Below, piece after piece: positions 31,370-39,566 of a stretch of 64,000 nt of DNA. Location of the stretch: positions 4,836,001 to 4,900,000 of the forward strand of contig NZ_JAANOV010000001.1 of the NCBI RefSeq assembly GCF_011758745.1, read 5' to 3'. A program made the translations under genes and the position numbers. Positions within the stretch are counted from its first letter, which is position 1; the number at the start of each line of letters is the position of its first letter. The DNA is from Amycolatopsis granulosa. GTDB taxonomy: Bacteria; Actinomycetota; Actinomycetes; Mycobacteriales; Pseudonocardiaceae. The notes beneath the pieces were generated by a model. That model did not search any database. It worked only from the letters and a program-made list of their open reading frames with translations, and had not been told where the DNA came from.

Positions 31370-32425
31370 GTGCAGTCGCAACCCATCAAGCGCGTGGTCG
31401 CAGGAGCCCTCGCCGCCGCCGCGGTACTCGCGGTCGGTGGCTTCCCCACGGCTCCGGCCGGCGCGGTCCCCCTCCCGGCCCCGCAGCAGCCCACCAACTC
31501 GGCGGACGCCCTCGCGCAGTACCGGCAGCTCGCCACCCAGGCCGAGCAGCTGAACCAGGAGGCACTGCAGGCGCAGGCCGACCTGGACGCCAAGCAAGCG
31601 GACCTGAACCGCGCCAACGCCGACCTCGCGGCCGCCAACACCGCAGGCCAGCAAGCGCTGGCCGCCAAGAACCGCTACCAGGGCGTGGTCGACCAGTTCG
31701 CGGACGCCTCGTTCGTCGGCGGGGTCCAGTTCAACAAGTTGTCCGCCCTGCTGAACGGCACCTCGGCGCAGGACTTCCTGGAGCGCTCCTCGGCTCTGGA
31801 GGTGCTCGCCGACGAGAAGAACAAGGCGCTCGCCGACTACAACGCGGCGATCCAGGCGGCCGCGGCGGCGCAGGCCGCGGCGGCCGATGCCCAGACTCGC
31901 TCGCAGACGGCCAAGGACGCCGCGGCGGCGCTGCTCAACGACCTGCACGCGCGGCAGGCCGCGCTGCAGACCCAGCTCGACCAGCTGAACCAGGTGCGGC
32001 AGCGGCTCACCGCGTCCGAGCGCGCGTCGCAGAAGGACGTCGGTGGCAGTGCGCCGACCTTGCCTGCGCCAACGCAGGCCGCGCAGACCGCCATCAACGT
32101 CGCGCTGAGCAAGCTCGGCAGCGACTACGTGTGGGGCGCCACCGGGCCCACCACGTTCGATTGCTCGGGTCTGACGCTCTACGCCTACGGCAAGGCCGGC
32201 GTCACGCTGCCGCGTACCAGCCAGTCCCAGGCGACCGTCGGCATGGCCGTTTCCCGGTCCCAGCTGCAGCCCGGTGACCTGGTGTTCTTCGGCTCGCCGA
32301 TCCACCACGTCGGGATCTACCTGGGCGACGGCAAGATGGTGCACGCCCCCGAAACCGGGGACGTCGTCAAGGTCTCGCCCCTGCAGAACGACTACGTCGG
32401 GGCCCGGCGCGTGGCTGTGCACTGA
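31370..32425 (+). CDS. Secreted NlpC/P60 peptidoglycan endopeptidase with coiled coil (RipC-like)
   Basis: This enzyme cleaves peptidoglycan stem peptides during growth or division. A signal peptide (KRVVAGALAAAAVLAVGGFPTAPAGA) is followed by a long coiled coil (residues about 45-225) as in FtsEX-controlled hydrolases, then a C-terminal NlpC/P60 domain with Cys in TTFDCSGLTLYAYG, His in HHVGIYLGDG, and the third polar residue in VHAPETGD. The 351-aa length and the next gene pimB' match Rv2190c (RipC). GTG 31370 has AAAGGAGA upstream. Control by FtsEX is inferred from the coiled coil. A strong terminator follows. Confidence 0.9.
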   Translation: MQSQPIKRVVAGALAAAAVLAVGGFPTAPAGAVPLPAPQQPTNSADALAQYRQLATQAEQLNQEALQAQADLDAKQADLNRANADLAAANTAGQQALAAKNRYQGVVDQFADASFVGGVQFNKLSALLNGTSAQDFLERSSALEVLADEKNKALADYNAAIQAAAAAQAAAADAQTRSQTAKDAAAALLNDLHARQAALQTQLDQLNQVRQRLTASERASQKDVGGSAPTLPAPTQAAQTAINVALSKLGSDYVWGATGPTTFDCSGLTLYAYGKAGVTLPRTSQSQATVGMAVSRSQLQPGDLVFFGSPIHHVGIYLGDGKMVHAPETGDVVKVSPLQNDYVGARRVAVH

Positions 32426-32441
32426 GTCCGCGCAGCACTTT

Positions 32442-32480
32442 TCGGGGGCGGTACCGGCCGACAGCTGGTACCGCCCCCGA
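32442..32480 (+). terminator. Intrinsic terminator after the NlpC/P60 gene
   Basis: A perfect 14-bp stem (32442-32455 with 32467-32480) with an 11-nt loop is followed by CTTTTCC, between the NlpC/P60 stop and the pimB' promoter. Confidence 0.85.
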
Positions 32481-32494
32481 CTTTTCCGCCCTAG

Positions 32495-32500
32495 TAGTCT
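32495..32500 (+). promoter_or_regulatory. -10 element for leaderless pimB'
   Basis: TAGTCT ends 6 nt before GTG 32507, directly after the terminator of the preceding gene. Confidence 0.55.
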
Positions 32501-32506
32501 CCAGCC

Positions 32507-33661
32507 GTGCTACGGACCCTGCTGGTGACCAACGACTTCCCGCCGCGGCCCGGGGGGATCCAGAACTACCTGAACTCCTTCGCGCGCCTGCTGCCGGCGG
32601 ACCAGCTCGTCGTCTACGCGCCCTCCTGGGACAAGCCGTCCGGTTCCCACCCCGAGTTCGACGCCGCCGCGCCCTTCGAGGTGGTCCGGCACCCCACCTC
32701 GCTGATGCTGCCCACCCCCGACGTGCTGCGCCGCGCCAAGGAGATCCTGCGGGCACACGACTGCCAGGCCGTCTGGTTCGGCGCCGCCGCCCCACTGGCC
32801 CTGCTCGCCCAGCCGCTGCGGTCGGCCGGTGCGGAGTGGGTCGTCGCCAGCACCCACGGGCACGAGGTGGGCTGGTCGATGTTGCCGCTGGCCCGCCAGG
32901 CACTGCGCCGCATCGGCGACACGACCGACGTGATCACCTACGTCAGCAAGTACACCCGCGGCCGGTTCGCCTCCGCGTTCGGCCCGTCGGCCGGGCTGGA
33001 GCTGTTGCCGCCCGGCGTGGACCCGGACGTGTTCAAGCCGGACGACGCAGCTCGCGCCGAGATCCGCGCCCGGCACGGACTCGGCGACCGGCCCACCGTC
33101 GTGTGCGTGTCCCGTCTGGTGCCGCGGAAGGGACAGGACATGCTCATCCGCGCTCTGCCCGAGCTGCGCCGACGGGTCCCGGACGTCGCACTGCTGCTGG
33201 TCGGCGGCGGCCCGTACCGGAAGTCCCTGGCGCGGCTCGCGGACGAGCTCGGCGTCGGTGCCGACGTCATCCTCACCGGCTCGGTGCCCTGGCCGGAGCT
33301 GCCCGCGCACTACGCCGCCGGTGACGTCTTCGCGATGCCCGCCCGCACCCGGGGCAAGGGACTGGACGTCGAGGGTCTGGGGATCGTCTACCTGGAGGCG
33401 TCGGCAACCGGGCTGCCGGTCGTGGCGGGCAACTCGGGCGGCGCGCCCGAGACGGTGCTCGACGAGGTCACCGGCCACGTCGTCGACGGCCGGGACGTGC
33501 ACCAGCTGGTCGAGACGCTGACGCCCCTGCTCACCGACCCGTCCCGCGCCCGCACGATGGGTGCCGCCGGGCGAGCGTGGGTGACCGGGCACTGGCGGTG
33601 GGACCTGCTGGGCGCCCGGCTGCGGTCGTTCCTCGCCGGGGAGCCGGTCACCGCCTCCTGA
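32507..33661 (+). CDS. pimB: GDP-mannose-dependent phosphatidylinositol monomannoside mannosyltransferase
   Basis: PimB' adds the second mannose to the phosphatidylinositol mannoside anchor of lipomannan and lipoarabinomannan, at the inner membrane face. It is a GT-B fold family 4 enzyme (384 aa): N-terminal TNDFPPRPGGIQNYLNSF, donor-site VCVSRLVPRKGQDMLIRALPEL, and the E-x7-E motif in EGLGIVYLEASATGLPVV. Position after the NlpC/P60 gene equals Rv2188c. GTG 32507 is six bases after TAGTCT, so the mRNA is probably leaderless. Confidence 0.9.
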   Translation: MLRTLLVTNDFPPRPGGIQNYLNSFARLLPADQLVVYAPSWDKPSGSHPEFDAAAPFEVVRHPTSLMLPTPDVLRRAKEILRAHDCQAVWFGAAAPLALLAQPLRSAGAEWVVASTHGHEVGWSMLPLARQALRRIGDTTDVITYVSKYTRGRFASAFGPSAGLELLPPGVDPDVFKPDDAARAEIRARHGLGDRPTVVCVSRLVPRKGQDMLIRALPELRRRVPDVALLLVGGGPYRKSLARLADELGVGADVILTGSVPWPELPAHYAAGDVFAMPARTRGKGLDVEGLGIVYLEASATGLPVVAGNSGGAPETVLDEVTGHVVDGRDVHQLVETLTPLLTDPSRARTMGAAGRAWVTGHWRWDLLGARLRSFLAGEPVTAS

Positions 33662-33692
33662 TCGTGCCCGGCGGCGCGGCTCCACCAGGGAG

Positions 33693-34322
33693 CTATCCGG
33701 ACTGGGAACGTTCGAGGATGGCGGGGTGCCGGGGATCGTCGGCCCGCACCACGACGTCCGCGATCTCGGCGGGCCGCACCTCCTCCGCGTAGCGTTCGAA
33801 CGCCGGCAGCGCCCACCGTTCATCCTCCGGCAGACGGCGCCGCAACGCCCCTGGCGACAGTTGCAGGTGCACCGTCAGCTCGAACGGCAGTCCGCGCCCG
33901 AGCAGCATCTCGCCGTCCGCGATCAGCACACCCGGGGCCGGCAGCCGCACCCGCGCCAGTCGGGTCGCCCGGTCGCGCGCCGCGTCCCACAAGGCGGGCA
34001 GCACCATCCCGCTTCCGTTGCTACTCAACGGATCGAGCACCTCGCGCCGCAACGCTCCCTCGTCGAGCCACGACCAGTACCGGGAGTCCGGGTTCTCCTT
34101 GCCGTATTCGAACCGCAGCGACGCCGGCCGTAGAAAATCCACAGTGGACACCCGCTGCACCGCGCGTCCGCGCACCCGCAGCGGGTCGACCAGCGCGTCG
34201 GCGAGGTCACCGGTGCCGGCCGGTCCGTCCACGGCGACCCGCACCCACGAAGCGTCCAGCGCGAGCACCCGCTCGGTGAGCTCACCGGCGAGACGTTCGA
34301 GGGTGATGGGCCGATACCGCAC
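33693..34322 (-). CDS. Uridine kinase-like protein with degenerate P-loop
   Basis: This 209-aa protein resembles P-loop uridine kinase-family proteins: VRVAVDGPAGTGDLADAL, VSTVDFLRPASLRFEYGKENPDSRYWSWLDEGALRREVLDPL, and GVLIADGEMLLGRGLPFELTVHLQLS. The Walker A motif should read GxxxxGK[ST] but here is GPAGTGDL, so the ATP-binding lysine and the Ser/Thr are both missing. It may bind a nucleoside without kinase activity or use another loop. It is convergent with pimB' and divergent from the SRPBCC gene. Confidence 0.75.
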   Translation of the reverse strand: MRYRPITLERLAGELTERVLALDASWVRVAVDGPAGTGDLADALVDPLRVRGRAVQRVSTVDFLRPASLRFEYGKENPDSRYWSWLDEGALRREVLDPLSSNGSGMVLPALWDAARDRATRLARVRLPAPGVLIADGEMLLGRGLPFELTVHLQLSPGALRRRLPEDERWALPAFERYAEEVRPAEIADVVVRADDPRHPAILERSQSG

Positions 34323-34384
34323 GATCCACCATCGTGCCCCATCGCCGCGCCGGAAATGTCGGTGCCTCCTGCCATCATGACCTC

Positions 34385-34789
34385 ATGACCAACGAAGTGG
34401 GCCGGACGGCCGGCGCCGGGTGGCAGATCGGCGTGTCCCGGACTCTGCCGCACCCGGCGAGCGCGGTCTGGGCGTTCCTCACCAGCGCGGAGGGCGCCGC
34501 GATCTGGCTCGGCACGGCCGTCCCCGACCGCCCGGGTGAACGGTACGAGACGGCCGGCGGCACCGCGGGCGAGCTGCGCAGCTTCCGCGAGCTCGACCGG
34601 ATCCGCCTCACCTGGCGGCCCCGCGACTGGGATCACGAGTCGACGGTGCAGGTGACGGTGTCCGGCTCGGGAGACCGGAGCGTGCTCCGCTTCCACCAGG
34701 AATGGCTGGCGAACGCGGAGGAGCGCGCGCGGCAGCGGGAGCATTGGAAGGGGGTGATCGACCGGATCGCCGACGCGCTGGGCGGCTGA
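34385..34789 (+). CDS. SRPBCC (AHSA1-like) domain protein
   Basis: This 134-aa START/Bet v1-like fold protein begins with the usual VSRTLPHPASAVWAFLTSAEGAAIWLG and ends in WKGVIDRIADALGG. Such proteins bind hydrophobic ligands or act as small-molecule chaperones; the ligand is unknown. A CATCAT hexamer ends 6 nt before ATG 34385, so a leaderless mRNA is possible though the hexamer is weak. The stop lies inside the first unit of a 16-bp tandem repeat. Confidence 0.82.
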   Translation: MTNEVGRTAGAGWQIGVSRTLPHPASAVWAFLTSAEGAAIWLGTAVPDRPGERYETAGGTAGELRSFRELDRIRLTWRPRDWDHESTVQVTVSGSGDRSVLRFHQEWLANAEERARQREHWKGVIDRIADALGG

Positions 34790-34832
34790 CCGCGCTGGGT
34801 GCTGACCGCGCTGGATGCTGACCGCGCTGGGT
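34785..34832. repeat. 16-bp tandem repeat, three copies
   Basis: GCTGACCGCGCTGGGT is repeated at 34785-34800, 34801-34816 (one mismatch) and 34817-34832. The first copy overlaps the stop codon of the SRPBCC gene and the array occupies the start of the gap before the P450 gene. Confidence 0.9.
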
Positions 34833-34910
34833 CCGGGCGCCGGGGCACGATTCGCCGGCACCGTCCGTTGACGACGTGCCGGAGCACCGACGTCACTGGG
34901 AGGACCGCGC

Positions 34911-36131
34911 ATGCCCGTGGTGGACGAACCCGTCAGACTGGGCGACGACATCATCCAGGATCCGCACGCGCTGTACCGCGTGCTGCGGGCGGAACGGCCC
35001 GTCCGGCCCGCGATCGCGCGGCACGGGCTGCGGATGTGGCTGGTGTCGGGCTACGCGGAGGCCAAGGCCCTGCTCGCGGACCCACGGCTGCGCAAGGACG
35101 CGGACCGGGCCCACGCGCTGTTCGAGAAGCGCCTGGCCGCCGCGGGCGGGAGCGCCGGGCCGGATCCGTCGGGCTCCCTGCTGCGCCGCCACCTGCTCAA
35201 CACCGACCCGCCGGACCACACCCGGTTGCGCAAGCTGGTCGGCAAGGCCTTCACCGCGCGCACCGTCGCCCGGCTGCGGCCGCGGATCGAGCGGATCACC
35301 GACGAGCTCCTGGACGCGATGGCGGTGCAGGCCCGGGTCGACCTGCTGGACGCGTTCGCCTACCCGCTGCCGATCACCGTGATCTGTGAGTTGCTCGGAA
35401 TCCCCGAGCAGGAGCGCGGCGAGTTCCGCGAGTGGTCCGCCACGTTGCTCAACTCGGGTTCGGACGAGAGCCTCCACCAGGCCGCCGGTGCGATGGCCGG
35501 GTACCTCACCGGCCTGATCGAGGCGAAGCGGGCGGTGCCCACCCAGGACCTGCTGTCCGACCTGGTGCACGTGTCGGCGGAGGGTGACCAGCTCTCGCAC
35601 CAGGAACTGGTGGCCATGGCGTTCCTGCTGCTGGTCGCCGGGCACGAGACGACGGTCAACCTCATCGCCAACAGCGTGCTGTCGTTGCTGCGGCACCCGG
35701 ACCAGCTCAGGCTCCTGCGGTCGGACCCGTCGCTGCTGCCCGGCGCGATCGAGGAGTTCCTCCGGTTCGACGGTCCGATCAACATCGCGACGCTGCGGTT
35801 CACCGCCGAGCCGGTCCGGATCGGTGACGCCGAGATCCCGGCAGGCGAGTTCGTGATGATCTCGCTGATCGGGGCCAACCGCGACGGTTTGCGGTTCGCC
35901 GACCCGGACCGCCTCGACGTGACGCGCCCGGCCGGCGGCCACCTCGCGTTCGGCCACGGCATCCACTACTGCGTGGGTGCACCGCTGGCGCGGCTGGAGG
36001 CGGAGGTGGCGCTGGGACGCCTGCTCGGCCGCTTCCCCGGGATCGGGCTCGACGGAGACCCGGGAGAGCTGCGCTGGCGGGAGAGCACGCTGGTGCACGG
36101 CCTGGACACGCTGCCGGTCGTGCTGGGCTGA
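34911..36131 (+). CDS. Cytochrome P450
   Basis: This soluble bacterial P450 of 406 aa has the I-helix AGHETT, the K-helix ExxR in AIEEFLR and the haem-binding loop FGHGIHYCVGAPLARLE with the thiolate cysteine. It resembles the CYP105/107 type that hydroxylates secondary metabolites or xenobiotics, but the substrate is unknown. GGGAGGACC precedes ATG 34911. No ferredoxin, reductase or biosynthetic cluster is adjacent. It is followed on the same strand by a MerR regulator, which might control it. Confidence 0.93.
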   Translation: MPVVDEPVRLGDDIIQDPHALYRVLRAERPVRPAIARHGLRMWLVSGYAEAKALLADPRLRKDADRAHALFEKRLAAAGGSAGPDPSGSLLRRHLLNTDPPDHTRLRKLVGKAFTARTVARLRPRIERITDELLDAMAVQARVDLLDAFAYPLPITVICELLGIPEQERGEFREWSATLLNSGSDESLHQAAGAMAGYLTGLIEAKRAVPTQDLLSDLVHVSAEGDQLSHQELVAMAFLLLVAGHETTVNLIANSVLSLLRHPDQLRLLRSDPSLLPGAIEEFLRFDGPINIATLRFTAEPVRIGDAEIPAGEFVMISLIGANRDGLRFADPDRLDVTRPAGGHLAFGHGIHYCVGAPLARLEAEVALGRLLGRFPGIGLDGDPGELRWRESTLVHGLDTLPVVLG

Positions 36132-36175
36132 GCAGCCCTTCCGGGGTGTCCGTGGACAGCGCCGCCGTCCGTAAA

Positions 36176-36195
36176 TGGGAAGCTAAACTACCCAT
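36176..36195 (+). promoter_or_regulatory. Candidate operator/promoter upstream of MerR gene
   Basis: An inverted repeat, ATGGG at 36176-36180 and CCCAT at 36191-36195 with 10 bp between, surrounds TAAACT (36184-36189), which could serve as a -10. MerR proteins usually control their own promoter, so this is a reasonable site but unproven. Confidence 0.4.
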
Positions 36196-36225
36196 GCGGA
36201 TATGCCCACAGGGAGGGAACGCCGG

Positions 36226-36852
36226 ATGCGGATGGCGGAGCTGAGCCGGGAATCGGGCGTCCCGGTCGCGACCATCAAGTACTACCAGCGCGAGGGCCTG
36301 CTGCCGCCGGGCGAGCTGACCAGTCCCAACCAGGCCCGCTACGACGCGGCGCACGTCCGGCGGCTCAAGCTGGTCCGGGCCCTGGTGGAGATCGGCGGGC
36401 TGTCCGTAGCCGCGGTGGGGGAGGTGCTGGCGGCCATCGACGACCCGGCCACCTCGACGCACAAGGTCCTCGGGCTGGCGCAGCACGGTCTGCCGATGCC
36501 CACCCGGGAGGTGACCGCGGAGGATCGCGCCTGGGCGATGGGCCGGATCGAGGAGATCGCCGGGCCGCGGGGCTGGGTGGTGCACCCGGAGCTGCCGGTG
36601 GTGGAGTCGCTGGTCGGCGTGCTGTGCGCGTTGCGCCAGGTCGGGCACGAGTGGGTGCTGGACGCGCTGGACCGCTACGCGGACGCCGCGGCGTCCCTCG
36701 CCGACGCCGACGTGACGGCCTTGGGCCGCCTGGACGCGACCGAAGCGGTCGTCGAGGGCTCCGTGGTGGGCACGGTGCTCGGCGACGCGCTGTTCGCCGC
36801 GCTCCGGCGCATGGCGCACGCCGAAGTGTCGCGGCGCCAGTTCTCCGCCTAG
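36226..36852 (+). CDS. MerR family transcriptional regulator
   Basis: This 208-aa protein has an N-terminal MerR winged helix-turn-helix (MAELSRESGVPVATIKYYQREGLLPPGELTSPNQARYDAAHVRRLKLVRAL) and an unassigned C-terminal helical domain with no cysteine cluster, so it is not a metal or redox sensor of known type. ATG 36226 has GGGAGGG eight bases upstream; ATG 36202 is the first in the frame but precedes the ribosome site. It lies downstream of the P450 gene with a 94-bp gap. Confidence 0.87.
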   Translation: MRMAELSRESGVPVATIKYYQREGLLPPGELTSPNQARYDAAHVRRLKLVRALVEIGGLSVAAVGEVLAAIDDPATSTHKVLGLAQHGLPMPTREVTAEDRAWAMGRIEEIAGPRGWVVHPELPVVESLVGVLCALRQVGHEWVLDALDRYADAAASLADADVTALGRLDATEAVVEGSVVGTVLGDALFAALRRMAHAEVSRRQFSA

Positions 36853-37230
36853 GGCCACCGGCGGCCGGGCACCGCAGAACTGGCAACCCGCCGGTCCGGC
36901 GGTGGTGGGTGTCCGAACAGGACGGTCCCGGTGGACCGGCGAAACCAGGCGGCGGCCCACGCGGGTATTTCACCCGATCCGGCGCGCCCGGTCCCGCTGC
37001 CACTCTCGCCCGGCTACTGCCGGTCACAGTCGCCGCTGGGTGCCGATCATCCCGGTGACAGCGATCAGTCGCGCCTGCCACCCGGACGCACCGGACCGTC
37101 ACGCGGTAGTCGTGGCCGGACGAGAACGGGAGTGGACATACCGGACATCTCCGGCGGCTTTCGGTATCTCTGGTGCTACCGACGTCGCCGACGACGGTCT
37201 GCGTCCGCTACTTCAACTCCGGAGCCGTGC
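36853..37230. other. Intergenic region without a clear gene
   Basis: This 378-bp gap separates the MerR and SulP genes. The open frames here run into neighbouring genes or lack a start. The first 60 bp holds an imperfect inverted repeat (CCACCGG with CCGGCGGTGG about 35 bp later) that may act as a weak terminator. I see no other element. Confidence 0.5.
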
Positions 37231-39516
37231 ATGATCGACAACTCTGCCCAGGAGCGTGAGCACGCCCCGCCCCGCTCGTGGCGGTCCGCCCTGGACTCCC
37301 TCCGCCACGACATCCCGGCCTCGCTGGTTGTCTTCCTGGTCGCGATCCCACTGTCGCTGGGCATCGCGCTGGCCTCCGGCGCGCCGATCGTCGCGGGCCT
37401 GATCGCCGCGATCGCCGGCGGCCTCGTGGCCGGTGCGCTCGGGGGCGCGCCGCTGCAGGTCAGCGGTCCCGCGGCCGGGCTCACCGTGATCGTGGCGGGC
37501 ACGATCGAGGAGTTCGGCTGGGCCGCCGCCTGCGCCATCACCGTGCTGGCCGGTGCGCTGCAGATCCTGCTCGGGCTGAGCCGGGTCGCCCGCGCCGCGC
37601 TGTCCCTGTCCCCGGCCATCGTGCACGGCATGCTCGCCGGTATCGGCGTCACGATCGTGCTGTCGCAGCTTCCCCTCGTCTTCGGTGGCACCGCCCAGAC
37701 TTCGCCCCTCGGCAACCTGCTGCGGCTGCCGTCCCTGGTCCTCGATCCGAACGGTGCCGCCACCCTGACCGGCCTGGTGGCCCTGGCCATCGTCCTCGGG
37801 TGGGGCAAGCTGCCCGCGGCGGTCCGCAAGGTGCCCGGACCGCTGGCGGCGATCCTGGCCGCCACCGCACTGTCCCTCGTCGCCGGCCTGGACGTGTCCC
37901 GTGTGGACGTTCCGGGCGACGTGCTCGACCTCGGTTTCGTGCCGGAGTTCCCGGACGGCGGGTGGGTCGACTTCGGCGTCGCCGTCGTGACCATCGCCCT
38001 GGTCACGAGCGTCGCGACCCTGCTGTCCGCGGTGGCCGTGGACAAGATGCACGCCGGCCCGCGGGCGAACCTCAACCGCGAGCTGATCGGCCAGGGCGCC
38101 GCGAACGTGGTGTCCGGGACGTTCGGCGGGCTGCCGGTTGCCGGGGTGATCGTGCGCAGCTCGACCAACGTGCACAGCGGCGCCCGCACGCGGATGTCCG
38201 CGATCCTGCACGGCGTCTGGATCCTGCTGTTCGTCGCGGTCCTCGCCGGGGCGCTGCGCAGCATCCCGCTCGCCGCCCTCGCCGCGCTGCTGGTCCACGT
38301 CGGCGCGAAGCTCGTCAACCCGGCCCAGATCCGGGAGCTGCGCCGCCACGGCGACCTGCCGGTCTACCTGGTCACGCTGGTCGGCGTCGTCGCCCTCGAC
38401 CTGCTCACCGGTGTGCTGATCGGCGTCGCCGTGGCCGCGCTGACCATGCTGCACCGCCTGCTGTGGGCGCGCATCCACACCGAAGGCGACGGCGGCCAGT
38501 GGCGCGTCGTCGTCGAGGGAGCGTTGTCCGCGCTGTCGATCCCGCGCCTGACCGCGGTGCTGAGCACCGTTCCGCGCGGTGCGGCGGTGACGCTCGAACT
38601 CGTCGTCGACTACCTCGACCACGCCGCGTTCGACACGCTGTCGGACTGGCAGCGCTCCCACGAGGAGGCCGGTGGCCACGTGGTCGTGGACGAGATCGGG
38701 CACCCGTGGTTCGCTCGCGGCAAGGCCGGTGAACCCACCGTGCACAAGGCCAAGGCGCAGCGGATCGCGCCGCGCTGGTTCGCGCCCTGGTCGGAATGGC
38801 AGAGTGCGCAGCAGGGGGAGCCCCTCCCGGTTCCGGAGCAGCGCGGCCCGCGGGGGAGCTCCATGCGGCGCGGCATGGTCGAGTTCGAGCGGCGCACCGC
38901 GCAGCTGGTCCGCCCGATCCTGGGCCGGCTCGCCGACACCCAGAACCCGGAGACGTTGTTCATCACCTGCGGCGACGCGCGGATCGTGCCGAACCTGATC
39001 ACCAGCAGCGGGCCCGGCGACCTGTTCACGGTGCGCAACATCGGCAACCTGGTACCCGGCCGCGCGGAGGGCGCGGACGCCTCGGTCGGTGCCGCCGTCG
39101 AGTACGCGGTCGGGGTGCTCGGGGTGCGGGAGATCGTGGTGTGCGGGCACTCGTCGTGCGGGGCCATGACGGCGTTGCTGGGCGGCGTGCCGGCAGACGC
39201 GCCCGGGCTGCGGTCCTGGCTCGCGCACGGCGAGCCCAGCCTGGCGCGGGCCAGGACCCAGCCGCCGATCCGGGTGGCCGGCTCGCTGCCCGGTTCCGCG
39301 GCCGACCAGCTGGCCCTGCACAACGTCCTGCAGCAGCTGGACCGGTTGCGGGAGTACCCGGCGGTCGCGGCCGCCTCCCGGTGCGGCGAGCTCGACCTGA
39401 TCGGGATGTACTTCGAGGTCGGGACCGCCCGGGTGCACCTGTACGACCCGGAGTCCGGGGCGTTCACCTCCGCCGCCGCGGCGGGCAGCGGACAGAACCG
39501 GATGGTCACCGGTTAG
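37231..39516 (+). CDS. SulP family anion transporter fused to beta-carbonic anhydrase
   Basis: Residues about 30-430 form a SulP-type transporter with 10-12 helices (start SLRHDIPASLVVFLVAIPLSLGIALASGAP, core block LVTSVATLLSAVAVDKMHAG). A shortened STAS-like segment follows (about 435-515). The C-terminal part (about 555-760) is a beta-carbonic anhydrase with zinc ligands C580 (CGDAR), H640 and C643 (HSSC) and the Asp-Arg dyad D582/R584. M. tuberculosis Rv3273 has the same fusion. Coupling of bicarbonate transport with CO2 hydration is the likely role, substrate inferred. ATG 37231 has GGAG upstream. Length 761 aa. Confidence 0.92.
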   Translation: MIDNSAQEREHAPPRSWRSALDSLRHDIPASLVVFLVAIPLSLGIALASGAPIVAGLIAAIAGGLVAGALGGAPLQVSGPAAGLTVIVAGTIEEFGWAAACAITVLAGALQILLGLSRVARAALSLSPAIVHGMLAGIGVTIVLSQLPLVFGGTAQTSPLGNLLRLPSLVLDPNGAATLTGLVALAIVLGWGKLPAAVRKVPGPLAAILAATALSLVAGLDVSRVDVPGDVLDLGFVPEFPDGGWVDFGVAVVTIALVTSVATLLSAVAVDKMHAGPRANLNRELIGQGAANVVSGTFGGLPVAGVIVRSSTNVHSGARTRMSAILHGVWILLFVAVLAGALRSIPLAALAALLVHVGAKLVNPAQIRELRRHGDLPVYLVTLVGVVALDLLTGVLIGVAVAALTMLHRLLWARIHTEGDGGQWRVVVEGALSALSIPRLTAVLSTVPRGAAVTLELVVDYLDHAAFDTLSDWQRSHEEAGGHVVVDEIGHPWFARGKAGEPTVHKAKAQRIAPRWFAPWSEWQSAQQGEPLPVPEQRGPRGSSMRRGMVEFERRTAQLVRPILGRLADTQNPETLFITCGDARIVPNLITSSGPGDLFTVRNIGNLVPGRAEGADASVGAAVEYAVGVLGVREIVVCGHSSCGAMTALLGGVPADAPGLRSWLAHGEPSLARARTQPPIRVAGSLPGSAADQLALHNVLQQLDRLREYPAVAAASRCGELDLIGMYFEVGTARVHLYDPESGAFTSAAAAGSGQNRMVTG

Positions 39517-39522
39517 CCGCGG

Positions 39523-39550
39523 ACCGGGCACCGCCCGGCCCGGTGCCGGT
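39523..39550 (+). terminator. Probable terminator between SulP fusion and bioD
   Basis: ACCGGGCACCG at 39523-39533 can pair with 39541-39550 with one bulge. It ends just before the bioD -10 hexamer. Confidence 0.55.
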
Positions 39551-39552
39551 AC

Positions 39553-39558
39553 TACTGT
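39553..39558 (+). promoter_or_regulatory. -10 element for bioD
   Basis: TACTGT ends 8 nt before GTG 39567; slightly farther than the 6-7 nt seen at other genes here, so start at or next to the codon is less certain. Confidence 0.4.
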
Positions 39559-39566
39559 CGGATCCC

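Noticed and set aside
34911-36852. P450 plus MerR pair as part of a biosynthetic gene cluster
   Set aside because: There is no polyketide, peptide, terpene or other core enzyme nearby and no redox partner, so no cluster can be claimed.
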